A DNA stretch of 64,000 nt from Desulfovibrio sp. (GTDB taxonomy: Bacteria; Desulfobacterota; Desulfovibrionia; Desulfovibrionales; Desulfovibrionaceae). A model generated the notes under the pieces. The model was not told where the DNA came from. It made no database searches and saw nothing but the letters and a program-made list of their open reading frames with translations. Below are positions 27,008 to 35,773 of the stretch, one piece after another (positions within the stretch are counted from its first letter, which is position 1; each line of letters begins with the position of its first letter). The DNA is taken from NCBI RefSeq assembly GCF_019422935.1, contig NZ_JAHZCJ010000004.1:200933-264932 (forward strand), in the 5' to 3' direction. The translations under genes were made by a program, and so were the position numbers.

Positions 27008-27828
27008 AGACAGTCTTTTGCCTTGACGACAAAGTCACCTACCTGACCCTGCTCAAGGTGGCGGTGCGTTCCTTGCGCGCCGTACAGGGCAAGGACGCCC
27101 CCTGCCTTTGCATATACGCCGGGAATGACGCCGCCTTGCTGGCAGAACTCGCTGCGGAGAACATCCCTGTTGCGCGCTATACGCCGCGCCTTGACCCAGG
27201 CGGTTTCACTCCTCTGGGGCAGGCCTGCGCCGGATGCTTTCTCAAACTTGAGCTGGCTCTTGTGCCCGAGCTTGCCCAGGACGACCGTGTGCTTTACTGC
27301 GATACGGATGTGCTTTTTTATCGCCCGCTGGACGAGCTTTTTGCGCAGCATCCGGCCTACGTGGGTATGGCAAGGGAATACACCGCCCCATTTTATCACC
27401 AGCACCAGCAGCTTTTTTATGAATACAGGGGCGAACGGTACACCGTCCCCATGCCTTTTCCTATCTGGACATATTCCAGCGGGGTGGCGCTGTTCAATCT
27501 GGAGCGGCTGCGCAAGCGTGACCTCATAGGGCACTTCATGGCTTTTTGCCGGGAAAATGAATCGCGTATCGGCAATCTTGATCAGTCGCTGGTGAATTAT
27601 TTTTTTGGCAAGCGCATTACGCGGCTGGATGACTGCTGGAACAGCCCTCCCTATAGAGAAGAATGCAGGGATGAAGCGCGGATAGTGCATTTTCACGGCC
27701 CCAAGCCGTGGGAATATAACCGAACCAACCTGACGGACCTGTGCATCAATCACTATGACTACATGCGGGGAATCTGGATGGAATACCTGAATCCCCAGGA
27801 GCGAGCGCTGGTGGAAAGCTGGGCGTAA
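27004..27828 (+). CDS. Glycosyltransferase, GT8-like
   Basis: A 274-residue single-domain transferase. The DxD metal/nucleotide-sugar motif is in LYCDTDVLF (residues about 99-103), followed by an acceptor region with YSSGVALFNLERLR, NLDQSLVNYFF and a late ARIVHFHGPKPWEYN, the His-rich segment usual in GT8 and related families. Sugar and acceptor are unknown. It starts with GTG overlapping the TGA of the histidine kinase (GTGA), so it is made by translational coupling. Being downstream of a kinase suggests a surface-glycan function, but that is inference. Confidence 0.82.
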   Translation: MKTVFCLDDKVTYLTLLKVAVRSLRAVQGKDAPCLCIYAGNDAALLAELAAENIPVARYTPRLDPGGFTPLGQACAGCFLKLELALVPELAQDDRVLYCDTDVLFYRPLDELFAQHPAYVGMAREYTAPFYHQHQQLFYEYRGERYTVPMPFPIWTYSSGVALFNLERLRKRDLIGHFMAFCRENESRIGNLDQSLVNYFFGKRITRLDDCWNSPPYREECRDEARIVHFHGPKPWEYNRTNLTDLCINHYDYMRGIWMEYLNPQERALVESWA

Positions 27829-27862
27829 CCCGGCCCGAAAGGATTGTTTTTGTCACCCACTC

Positions 27863-27889
27863 TGAAGTATTCTCCGCTCTGTCCGATAA
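27863..27889 (+). promoter_or_regulatory. FliA (sigma28)-like promoter for cheW
   Basis: TGAAGTAT, 11 bases, then TCCGATAA matches TAAAGTTT-N11-GCCGATAA at 6 of 8 and 7 of 8 positions with exact spacing. The leader to cheW would be about 130 bases and contains a perfect 8-bp GC hairpin at 27910-27929. Confidence 0.5.
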
Positions 27890-28027
27890 GGTTGAAACCG
27901 GGGCCTGAACGCTCCCGTTAGCGGGGGCGATTCCGGCGCAGATTGCAGCGGATTGCATATGACGGATTGCCGCAGAAGCGGCGATTCATGGGCGGAAAAC
28001 GCCCACTTATACCATGGAGGCCATCCC

Positions 28028-28540
28028 ATGACGGATACAATGGACGCGGCGCAAGCGACTAGGCAGGACATGCTGCAAGGTTCCGGGCAGGAACATGAGG
28101 GCGACCTGCTTCAGCTGGTGACATTCCGCATTGGCGAAGAAGAGTTCGGGGTGGACATCCTTTCCGTTCAGGAAATCATCCGTCTCATGCAGATTACCAT
28201 GGTGCCCCATGCCGCAGCCTTTATTGAAGGCGTCATCAATCTGCGCGGCAAGGTTATTCCGGTCGTCAACATGCGTACGCGCTTCAGCATGCCCGCCCTG
28301 GAGCACGATGGCAACACGCGCATTGTTGTGATGGAATTTAACCAGAAGATAGTGGGCTTTCTGGTGGACGGCGTATCCGAAGTGCTGCGCATTCCCGCCT
28401 CCACGGTGGAGCCTGCGCCACCGGTGGTTTGCGGCATTGGCTCCGAGTATATCCGGGGCGTGGGCAAGCTTGAAGACCGCCTGCTCATTCTGCTTGACCT
28501 CGACACGTTATTGAGCGACATGAACGCCGATGCGGGTTAG
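28028..28540 (+). CDS. cheW: Chemotaxis coupling protein CheW
   Basis: A 170-residue CheW-domain protein: LVTFRIGEEEFGVDILSVQEI, INLRGKVIPVVNMRTRF and GFLVDGVSEVLRI are the usual motifs that link receptors to CheA. A 30-residue flexible N-terminus precedes the domain. The start MTDTMDAAQ has GGAGG 7 bases upstream; an in-frame ATG at 27953 lacks one. No cheA is in the window, so it works with a kinase encoded elsewhere. FliA-like promoter upstream. Confidence 0.96.
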   Translation: MTDTMDAAQATRQDMLQGSGQEHEGDLLQLVTFRIGEEEFGVDILSVQEIIRLMQITMVPHAAAFIEGVINLRGKVIPVVNMRTRFSMPALEHDGNTRIVVMEFNQKIVGFLVDGVSEVLRIPASTVEPAPPVVCGIGSEYIRGVGKLEDRLLILLDLDTLLSDMNADAG

Positions 28541-28697
28541 CATGGCGGCCAGGCGCGCACTACTGATTCCGTGCGGACGGCGGACTTATTAAAGCCCGGC
28601 GTCCTGCGGTATTTTGAGTGAACGACGCGCAGCCTGAAGCCTTCGCCAGCCGGAGCGGCACAGCCGCTACGGTTATGCCGCCGCAGCAGGAGGCCTT

Positions 28698-29837
28698 ATG
28701 TCCATGCGTCTTTCCCGCTCCATTGTGGGTGAAGCTGAAGCCCGCGCCGTAAGCCGTGTTATAACTGAAGACGGCTATCTCGGCATGGGCAACGAAGTGC
28801 GTCTTTTTGAAGAAGAAGTCGCCCGCTACCTCGGCGTCAAGCCCAGTCAGGTTATTTCCGTAAATACAGGTACTGCGGCCCTGCATCTGGCTGTGGACGG
28901 CGTTGCCGCCCAGTGCCGCGTAGACGGCAAGCCGGAAGTTCTGGTACCTTCCCTTACCTTTGTGGCGTCTTTTCAGGCCATTACCGCCGCAGGCTGCCAG
29001 CCTGTGGCCTGCGATGTGCTGCCCGAAACCGGCACCATTGACCTTGCCGATGCCGAACGCCGCCTGACCCCCCGCACCATTGCCATCATGCCCGTGCACT
29101 ATGCCAGCAATCCCTGGCATATTGACGAGATATACGATTTTGCCCGCGCCAAGGGCTTGCGTGTGGTGGAAGACGCCGCCCACGCTTTTGGCTGCAAAAG
29201 CAGGGGACGCATGATCGGCAGTTTTGGCGACATGGTCTGCTTCAGCTTTGACGGCATCAAAAATATTACCTGCGGTGAAGGCGGTTGCCTGGTGGCCTTT
29301 GATGAGGCCGCCGGGAATCTGGCCTCTGACGCACGGCTGCTTTCTGTGGCCAACGATGCAAAGCAGCGTTTTGCCGGGGCGCGTTCGTGGGATCCCGATG
29401 TGACCCGTCAGGGCTGGCGCTATCACATGAGCAATATCATGGCCGCCATCGGGCGGGTGCAGCTTGGGCGGCTTGAATCGGAATTTATTCCGGCACGCCG
29501 CAAGCTTACGGCTATTTACGAACAGCGTCTCGCCAACGTGGAGGGCCTTGCCCTGCTGGCCACTGATCCGCAGGACTTTGTGGTGCGCCATATCATGCCT
29601 GTGCGCGTTCTGGGTGGCCGCAAGGATGCCGTTAAGGAATTTATGGCGGCACGCGATATCCCCACTGGTGTGCATTACAAGCCCAACCACCTGCTCAGCT
29701 GCTTTGGCGGGGGCGCGGAGTCGCTGCCCGTGACGGAACAGCTCTATGGCGAACTTGTGACCCTGCCCCTGCACCCCGGCCTCAGCACCGAAGATGTGGA
29801 GAGCGTGTGCGACGCGCTTGTTGCCGCACTCAAGTAG
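28698..29837 (+). CDS. DegT/DnrJ/EryC1 family sugar aminotransferase
   Basis: A 379-residue PLP enzyme of the sugar-nucleotide aminotransferase class. Features: VNTGTAALHLAV near residue 55, VPSLTFVAS, EDAAHAFGC, the PLP lysine K188 in FDGIKNITCGEGG, and GVHYKPNHLLSCF at the substrate site. It should form an amino-sugar nucleotide. AGGAGG lies 4-5 bases before ATG. It starts an operon with GtrA-like and GT2 genes, consistent with making and attaching a modified sugar. Confidence 0.93.
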   Translation: MSMRLSRSIVGEAEARAVSRVITEDGYLGMGNEVRLFEEEVARYLGVKPSQVISVNTGTAALHLAVDGVAAQCRVDGKPEVLVPSLTFVASFQAITAAGCQPVACDVLPETGTIDLADAERRLTPRTIAIMPVHYASNPWHIDEIYDFARAKGLRVVEDAAHAFGCKSRGRMIGSFGDMVCFSFDGIKNITCGEGGCLVAFDEAAGNLASDARLLSVANDAKQRFAGARSWDPDVTRQGWRYHMSNIMAAIGRVQLGRLESEFIPARRKLTAIYEQRLANVEGLALLATDPQDFVVRHIMPVRVLGGRKDAVKEFMAARDIPTGVHYKPNHLLSCFGGGAESLPVTEQLYGELVTLPLHPGLSTEDVESVCDALVAALK

Positions 29838-29864
29838 CGCTTGCCGGTGCGCAGGAGATTTGCC

Positions 29865-30401
29865 GTGGTTAGCGGCTGGCAGGCTGTGCCGGGCTTCAGG
29901 TGGCTGGCGGATCTGGTGCGCGGGCTTTTGGCCCGGCGCTGGGTGCGTTTTGGCATTGTGGGCGGCGCGGCTTCCGTAAGCTACTTTCTGCTGGGGCTGT
30001 TGTTCGTCAACGTGGCAGGTTTGCCCACGCTGGCGGGCAACGCCCTGGCCTACGCGCTCAGTTTTATCGTTTCCTATCTTGGGCAATGCCTGTGGACGTT
30101 CCGCGCCGCAGATCCCACCGCAGGCATTGCCAGCCACCGAACCATGTTGCCGCGCTTTGCGGCTACCCAGGCTGTGGGGCTGTGCTGCAATTCGGCCATT
30201 GTCTGGCTGCTGGTGCGGCTTGGCGTACCTTATGCCTGGGCCATGCCCGTTGCTGTTCTAACTGTTCCTGTCATGGTTTATGCGCTGTGCAAGGTCTGGG
30301 TATTCAGAACGCAGGCTTCATTCGCTCCCGCCGGGGCAGGTCAAAGCCCGGCGCAACAGACATCCACGCCCCCCAACGCGCGCAATGAGGATAAAGCATG
30401 A
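29865..30401 (+). CDS. GtrA-like membrane protein
   Basis: A 178-residue protein with four helices of the GtrA type: FGIVGGAASVSYFLLGLLF, ALAYALSFIVSYLGQCLWTF and MVYALCKVWVF. Family members are thought to flip polyprenyl-linked sugars across the inner membrane. The chosen start is GTG at 29865, 7 bases after AGGAG; a TTG at 29841 is in frame but has no ribosome site. Lies between the aminotransferase and a glycosyltransferase whose start overlaps its stop. Confidence 0.88.
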   Translation: MVSGWQAVPGFRWLADLVRGLLARRWVRFGIVGGAASVSYFLLGLLFVNVAGLPTLAGNALAYALSFIVSYLGQCLWTFRAADPTAGIASHRTMLPRFAATQAVGLCCNSAIVWLLVRLGVPYAWAMPVAVLTVPVMVYALCKVWVFRTQASFAPAGAGQSPAQQTSTPPNARNEDKA

Positions 30402-31372
30402 ACGCTCCCGCTGTTTCGGTCATCATGAACTGTCTGAACAGTTCCCGCGATCTGCGTGAAGCCATGGACAGCCTCATGGCCCAGACATTCACGGATTTTG
30501 AGGTTGTTTTCTGGGACAACTGCTCAACGGATGAAAGCCCCGCCATTGCCAAAAGCTATGGCGAAAAGGTGCGCTACTTCCGGGGAGAGAGTATTGTGCC
30601 TCTGGGCGAGGGGCGCAATCTGGCCCTGGCGCAGGCCCGTGGGCGGTATCTGGCCTTTCTTGACTGCGATGACGTGTGGCGGCCCGCCAAGCTGGAACGT
30701 CAGGTGGCCCTGTTTGAAGCCAACCCGCGTGTGGGCCTGGTGTGCACGGATACGGAAATTTTTGACGGCAAGCGCGTGTTCAAGAGGCTTTTTGCCGAAA
30801 CGTCCCCCGCGCGGGGCATGGCATTTGCCGCATTGATGGAACGCCAGTGGATTTCCATGTCGTCTGCCATGGTCAGCCGCGAGGCGCTGGCAAGCCTTTC
30901 GCCCGATAAAACACCATCTGGTGAAGGGCGCAACGGGGAGTGGTTTGACCAGAGCCTCAACGTGTGCGAGGAGGCCGATGTTTTTTACCGCATTGCCCAC
31001 GATTGGGAGCTGGACTATGTGGATGAGTCGCTGACCCTCTGGCGGGTGCACGGGGGCAACACGACCTTTCGCAAATTTGGTCAGTTTGCTGATGAAACTT
31101 TACGCATTCTTGAGAAGCACCGGGCGTTGTACCCTGGCTATGATCAGGAATATTCTGGTCTTGTCACAATGATGACCCGCAGGGCGGGCTTTCAAAAAGC
31201 GGTGGCCCTGTGGCGCGAAGGGCACAACGCCGCCGCCCGGGAGGCCATAAAACCCTGGCGGAACAGCGGGCGCAAATTCAGAATTTTCTGGTGGGCAAGT
31301 TATCTGCCAGGAATTTTTTTTGACGTGGCCGCCCGCCTGTATTTCGCGCTGCCAGCCAATTTGCGACAATAG
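30398..31372 (+). CDS. Family 2 glycosyltransferase
   Basis: A 324-residue GT2 (GT-A fold) with VSVIMNCLNSSRDLREAMDSL at the N-terminus, WDNCSTDES, the metal motif in FLDCDDVW and the acidic ADVFYRIAHDW region with EE before it. The C-terminal 80 residues are basic and hydrophobic and may touch the membrane. ATG overlaps the previous TGA (ATGA), so it is co-translated with the GtrA-like gene. Acceptor unknown. Confidence 0.92.
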   Translation: MNAPAVSVIMNCLNSSRDLREAMDSLMAQTFTDFEVVFWDNCSTDESPAIAKSYGEKVRYFRGESIVPLGEGRNLALAQARGRYLAFLDCDDVWRPAKLERQVALFEANPRVGLVCTDTEIFDGKRVFKRLFAETSPARGMAFAALMERQWISMSSAMVSREALASLSPDKTPSGEGRNGEWFDQSLNVCEEADVFYRIAHDWELDYVDESLTLWRVHGGNTTFRKFGQFADETLRILEKHRALYPGYDQEYSGLVTMMTRRAGFQKAVALWREGHNAAAREAIKPWRNSGRKFRIFWWASYLPGIFFDVAARLYFALPANLRQ

Positions 31373-31381
31373 CAGTAAGTT

Positions 31382-31410
31382 TTGTCTCGACTTGGATAGG
31401 GAAACATATT
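31382..31410 (+). promoter_or_regulatory. Possible promoter for lactate permease
   Basis: TTGTCT (31382-31387) and CATATT (31405-31410) are 17 bases apart in an AT-rich stretch, about 135 bases before the start codon. Confidence 0.3.
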
Positions 31411-31544
31411 GTATTTTTTGCTGAAAGATTATATTCGCACTCAAAGGTCTTAGTGGGGGAAAAAAGTAGCATTTCTGGGTCGCACGGAAGGGACTCACTC
31501 TGCTCAAGCCCCCTTGCAACACATAACAGTTGAGGGTCTGTTAT

Positions 31545-33185
31545 ATGGCTTGGACACAAGTGTATGATCCGGTTGGCGGAGCTGTAGTTTCCGCCCTGCT
31601 GGCAGGTATCCCCCTGATCAGCCTTTTTTACATGCTGGCCGTGCGTCGTGCTAAGGGGCATTACGCCGCGGCTCTTGCTGTGGCACTTTCTTTCGTTCTG
31701 GCGGTTGCCGTGTGGGGCATGCCGTTTGGGACAGCGCTGGGCGCATTGAGCTACGGCGCGGCCTTTGGCCTCTTCCCCATCATCTGGATCGTTATTACGG
31801 CGGTCTGGGTGTACAACATGACTGTGGAATCGGGCGAATTTGAATACATCAAAGAATCGCTCGCGCGTCTGACGGACGACCGTCGTTTGCAGGCAATCTT
31901 TATCGCCTTTGCCTTTGGTTCCTTCATTGAAGGTACCGCTGGCTTCGGCACCCCTGTGGCAATCACCGCCGCCATGCTGGTGGGCCTGGGCTTCCGCCCC
32001 CTGTACGCCGCTGGTATCTGTCTGATTGCCAACACCGCGCCCGTGGCCTTTGGCGCCATTGGTATCCCGATCATCGTAGGCGCCCAGGTTTCCGGCATTC
32101 CTGAAATGCACGTGAGCCAGATCGTTGGTCGTCAGCTGCCCTTCCTGTCCATCCTGGTGCCCCTGTGGCTCTGCGTGGTCATGTGCGGCTTCAAGCGCGC
32201 CATGGAAGTGCTGCCCGCCATCATCGTGGCTGGCGTGAGCTTCGCCGGTTCGCAGTTCCTGTTCTCCAACTACCACGGCGCTACGCTGCCCGATATCATG
32301 TCGGCTCTTATCACCATCATTGCCATGGTGTTGTTGCTGCGCGTGTGGAAGCCCAAGACCGTGTGGCGTTTTGAGGGCGAAAAGGAAACCGTGCTGACCG
32401 GAGCTGCCCCTTCAACGGGCGTGGTGCTGCGTGCGTGGCTGCCTTACATCGTTCTGGCCGTCATGGTGTTCTTGTGGGGCCTGCCCCAGTTCAAGAACTT
32501 GCTGAACGCCGTGCCCGGTTCGGTGCTCAAGTTCTCCTGGCCCGCTCTTGACGGCATGGTGCACAAGGCTGCTCCCATCCTGGCCGCCGGCAAGGATCCC
32601 AACTATCCCGCAGTGTTCGTGTTCAACTGGCTTTCCGCCGGTGGTACGGCCATCCTGCTGGCCGGTTTCTTCTCCGTGCCTTTCATGCCTGGTTATTCGT
32701 TCGGCAAGGCTATTAACTGCCTGTTCCGCACCATTCACCAGCTGCGCTTCCCCATTGCGACCATCGCCATGATCCTGGGCCTGGCTTACCTCATGAACTT
32801 CTCTGGCATGAGCTCCACTCTGGGTATTGCTTTTACCCTGACTGGCCCGCTGTTCCCGCTCTTCTCGCCCCTGCTGGGCTGGTTGGGCGTGTTCCTGACC
32901 GGTTCGGACACCTCTTCAAACGCCCTGTTCTGCGGTATGCAGCGCTCCACGGCTGAAGTGGTGGGCATGGATCCGGCCCTGGCCGTTTCCGCCAACTCTT
33001 CCGGTGGTGTTACCGGTAAGATGATTTCGCCCCAGTCCATCAGTGTGGCAACAGCTGCCACCAATCTGGTTGGGCATGAAGGCGATCTCTTCCGGTTTAC
33101 GCTTGGTCACAGTTTGGCCATGACGGGCTTTATCTGCGTGCTCACCTACTTGCAGTCTAACGTGCTGCATTGGATGCTGCCGTAA
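31545..33185 (+). CDS. lldP: L-lactate permease
   Basis: A 546-residue integral membrane protein of the LctP family with roughly 13-14 helices. Typical segments are AFGSFIEGTAGFGTPVAITAAML, NTAPVAFGAIGIPIIVG, FLTGSDTSSNALFCGMQ and SSGGVTGKMISPQSISVA. It imports lactate, the usual electron donor of Desulfovibrio. Start MAWTQVYDPV is 8 bases after GAGGG. Codon use is more biased and GC-rich than the neighbours, as for a highly expressed gene. It ends at a strong terminator and is monocistronic. Confidence 0.97.
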   Translation: MAWTQVYDPVGGAVVSALLAGIPLISLFYMLAVRRAKGHYAAALAVALSFVLAVAVWGMPFGTALGALSYGAAFGLFPIIWIVITAVWVYNMTVESGEFEYIKESLARLTDDRRLQAIFIAFAFGSFIEGTAGFGTPVAITAAMLVGLGFRPLYAAGICLIANTAPVAFGAIGIPIIVGAQVSGIPEMHVSQIVGRQLPFLSILVPLWLCVVMCGFKRAMEVLPAIIVAGVSFAGSQFLFSNYHGATLPDIMSALITIIAMVLLLRVWKPKTVWRFEGEKETVLTGAAPSTGVVLRAWLPYIVLAVMVFLWGLPQFKNLLNAVPGSVLKFSWPALDGMVHKAAPILAAGKDPNYPAVFVFNWLSAGGTAILLAGFFSVPFMPGYSFGKAINCLFRTIHQLRFPIATIAMILGLAYLMNFSGMSSTLGIAFTLTGPLFPLFSPLLGWLGVFLTGSDTSSNALFCGMQRSTAEVVGMDPALAVSANSSGGVTGKMISPQSISVATAATNLVGHEGDLFRFTLGHSLAMTGFICVLTYLQSNVLHWMLP

Positions 33186-33210
33186 ACTTGGTTTTCCTTC
33201 CGTAATATGG

Positions 33211-33237
33211 CGCCGCCCCGCAAGGGGCGGCGTTTTT
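33211..33237 (+). terminator. Terminator after lactate permease
   Basis: CGCCGCCCC and GGGGCGGCG form a perfect 9-bp stem with a GCAA tetraloop, followed by five Ts, 26 bases after the stop codon. Confidence 0.92.
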
Positions 33238-33389
33238 ACGTTTATGGGGAAGGGAAATCCTCAGCAAAGGCAGAGCACAGCCGCTCCACCGTCAGAGAAC
33301 CTGCAAACCCTTATGGGACGGGCACTCCAAGTTGTCTTGCCAGTAGGCCTTGTCTGCTTTATGGTGCGCTGCAATGCTTGGAGGACTAC

Positions 33390-35204
33390 ATGGATTCGCA
33401 GCAGATAACGTTTTCTTCAACCGTCAAATCACTGGGCCTTGTGTTTGGCGATATTGGTACAAGCCCCATATATACGCTGGCAGTCATATTCATGCTGACC
33501 GAGCGCACAGAAGACCATTTTATCGGGATTCTTTCGCTGATTATCTGGACTTTGCTGCTGCTCGTGACAGTGGGGTACGCGTGGCTGGCCATGAGCCTGA
33601 GCAAGGGCGGCGAGGGCGGCACCATTGTGTTGCTTTCCATCCTGCGGCCATTGCTGCGTTCTGGCAGAAAAATCGGCTTTGCTTCGGTTATGGCCTTTGT
33701 GGGTGTTTCACTGCTCATTGGCGACGGGGTCATTACCCCGGCCATTTCCATCCTTTCAGCGGTGGAAGGCCTGACCCTTGTGCCGGGCCTTGAGAAGACC
33801 CCCAAGGTCGCGATTATTGGCGTTGCACTGGTATTTACAACCCTGCTTTTTGCCGTGCAGAAAAAGGGCAGCGGAACGGTATCCGGCGTGTTTGGCCCGA
33901 TCATGGCGCTGTGGTTTGGCGTGCTGGCTGTTTCAGGCATAGCCTCCATAACGCAGGCGCCTCAGGTCGTGAAGGCGCTGAACCCCATGTATGCCATTGA
34001 TTTTATGGTGCACAACGGGATCGCGAGCTTTTTTGTGCTTTCTGAGGTTATTTTGTGCGCCACAGGCGGCGAGGCTCTCTATGCGGATATGGGCCACATG
34101 GGGCGCAAACCCATTATTGCAGCCTGGGGCATTGTTTTTGTGGCTCTGGTGGCCAGCTATATGGGGCAGACTTCGTTTCTTATCCGCAATCCAGATGCCG
34201 AGAACGTGCTGTTTGAATTGATTAACAGCCAGGCCAGACATCTGTATGTTCCATTCCTGGTACTCAGCCTCATGGCCACGGTCATTGCTTCACAGGCCCT
34301 CATAAGCGGCTTGTTTTCCATCATGTACCAGTGCATGGCCACCCACATAATGCCCTTGTTCAAGGTGGACTTTACCTCAAAAGAGCTGCACTCGCAGATA
34401 TATATCAATTCAGTGAACTGGGCTTTGTATGTTGCTGTGGTACTTGCCATCTGCGGATTTGGCGAATCCCACAAGCTTGCTGCGGCATACGGCCTTGCCG
34501 TTACCGGCACCATGTCCATAACCGGCGTATTTATGGTCTGGATTTTCCATTTGCAGGGGCGGCACTTCAATTCCGTCATTGCGGCCATAGTCTGTGCGCT
34601 TGATTTCATCTACCTCTTTGCCAATTTTTATAAATTTCCGCACGGCGGGTACTGGTCCATCCTCATTTCACTTATTCCGCTTACTGTTATCCTTATCTAT
34701 ACCCGTGGGCAGAGGGCTGCGTATCAACGCATGCGCCCCATGGGCAAGGAGCAGTTTCTGGAAAGGTTTGCCGAAGAGCGGGCCAGAGGCTGCGCCATAC
34801 GCGGTACAGCCATATTTTTTTTGCGCAGTCTGGACAAGGTTTCGCCCTACATTGTCAAGACCATGTTCAGCAATGGCATTATTTATGAGCAGAACATCAT
34901 GCTTTGCATCGGGCGCACCAATGAGCCCATAGGCGTGACATGGCATTTTGATGAGGACCCCGCCGAGGGCATCCGTGTTTTTGAAGTGGCAGCCGGTTAT
35001 ATGGAGGTAGTTGATATCTACCACATACTCTCTGAAGCGGGTATCAAGCCACGAGTCATATTTTATGGCGTGGAAGACATCCTCACAAGTTCGCCTGTGT
35101 GGCGCATTTACGCCATCATCAAAAAACTGGCGCCGTCGTTCGTACAGTTTTACAAAATGCCGGTACATGCCGTGCATGGGGTTATCAGCCGCATAGACAT
35201 GTAG
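33390..35204 (+). CDS. kup: Kup-type potassium uptake protein
   Basis: A 604-residue transporter. Motifs are LGLVFGDIGTSPIYTL near residue 13, GEGGTIVLLSILRP, GDGVITPAISILSAVEGL, GGEALYADMGHMGRKPI and the C-terminal region ending in IRVFEVAAGYMEVVD. It has about 12 helices and a cytoplasmic tail. Takes up potassium with protons. ATG 33390 follows GGAGG by 5 bases; an upstream extension overlaps the preceding terminator and is rejected. Confidence 0.96.
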   Translation: MDSQQITFSSTVKSLGLVFGDIGTSPIYTLAVIFMLTERTEDHFIGILSLIIWTLLLLVTVGYAWLAMSLSKGGEGGTIVLLSILRPLLRSGRKIGFASVMAFVGVSLLIGDGVITPAISILSAVEGLTLVPGLEKTPKVAIIGVALVFTTLLFAVQKKGSGTVSGVFGPIMALWFGVLAVSGIASITQAPQVVKALNPMYAIDFMVHNGIASFFVLSEVILCATGGEALYADMGHMGRKPIIAAWGIVFVALVASYMGQTSFLIRNPDAENVLFELINSQARHLYVPFLVLSLMATVIASQALISGLFSIMYQCMATHIMPLFKVDFTSKELHSQIYINSVNWALYVAVVLAICGFGESHKLAAAYGLAVTGTMSITGVFMVWIFHLQGRHFNSVIAAIVCALDFIYLFANFYKFPHGGYWSILISLIPLTVILIYTRGQRAAYQRMRPMGKEQFLERFAEERARGCAIRGTAIFFLRSLDKVSPYIVKTMFSNGIIYEQNIMLCIGRTNEPIGVTWHFDEDPAEGIRVFEVAAGYMEVVDIYHILSEAGIKPRVIFYGVEDILTSSPVWRIYAIIKKLAPSFVQFYKMPVHAVHGVISRIDM

Positions 35205-35243
35205 ACGCGTGCTTTGCCAAGCATGCCTACCAGGGGGCCCGTC

Positions 35244-35519
35244 ATGCAGAAACATTCATTCGTTGGCTGTGGTTTGCTTATACTGTGCCTGCTGTCAGGT
35301 TTTCTGGCTTTCGGCTGCACCCCTCGTGAGCGGCCTCCCCTGACATTTGACGATCAGCAGGCCCTGGCGGCCAATCAGCAGTGCCGGGCAGAAGCCACAC
35401 AGATGAACAATGAGTGGCGCGGCGATACCAGTTATTTTCCCTGGCGGGCCTATTACGACATGTGCATGAGGCGTTTTGAAATCACGGATACGGAAATGCG
35501 CAAGCTGCGCCTGCCGTGA
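35244..35519 (+). CDS. Small putative lipoprotein
   Basis: A 91-residue protein with a signal peptide (QKHSFVGCGLLILCLLSG) and a lipobox-like LAFGC. The mature part is hydrophilic with three more Cys and aromatic residues (SYFPWRAYYDMCMRR). I do not recognise the family. AGGGGG precedes the ATG. It follows kup by 39 bases and could be co-transcribed with it. Confidence 0.6.
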   Translation: MQKHSFVGCGLLILCLLSGFLAFGCTPRERPPLTFDDQQALAANQQCRAEATQMNNEWRGDTSYFPWRAYYDMCMRRFEITDTEMRKLRLP

Positions 35520-35718
35520 TCACGTCTGCCTCAGGCCAGCAGCAAGGCTGGCGTTGCTGCACCAATCGCCTACGTAGTGAAAGAGAAAAGTTTGGCCTAG
35601 ATTTGCCCTTTGAGCCGCTTTTTTTGATTTTTGATAATGGGGTCGGGCTGACACCGTCGTGCTCTGACGAGCTATTTATGGGCCATATTTGGCATAATGG
35701 CTGAGGGGTATGATGCGG

Positions 35719-35764
35719 TGCAAAAAAGAAGGGTGACTCGCTTGAGTCACCCTTCTTTTTTGCA
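35719..35764. terminator. Strong bidirectional terminator between lipoprotein and lepA
   Basis: A perfect 21-bp inverted repeat, TGCAAAAAAGAAGGGTGACTC and its complement, flanks a GCTT loop. A and T runs on the stem edges make it effective on both strands; it lies between convergent genes. Confidence 0.93.
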
Positions 35765-35773
35765 TTTTCAAGT

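Noticed and set aside
27910..27929. Hairpin CGCTCCCG-TTAG-CGGGGGCG as a terminator of the kinase-GT8 operon
   Set aside because: It has no T run after it and lies inside the predicted cheW leader.
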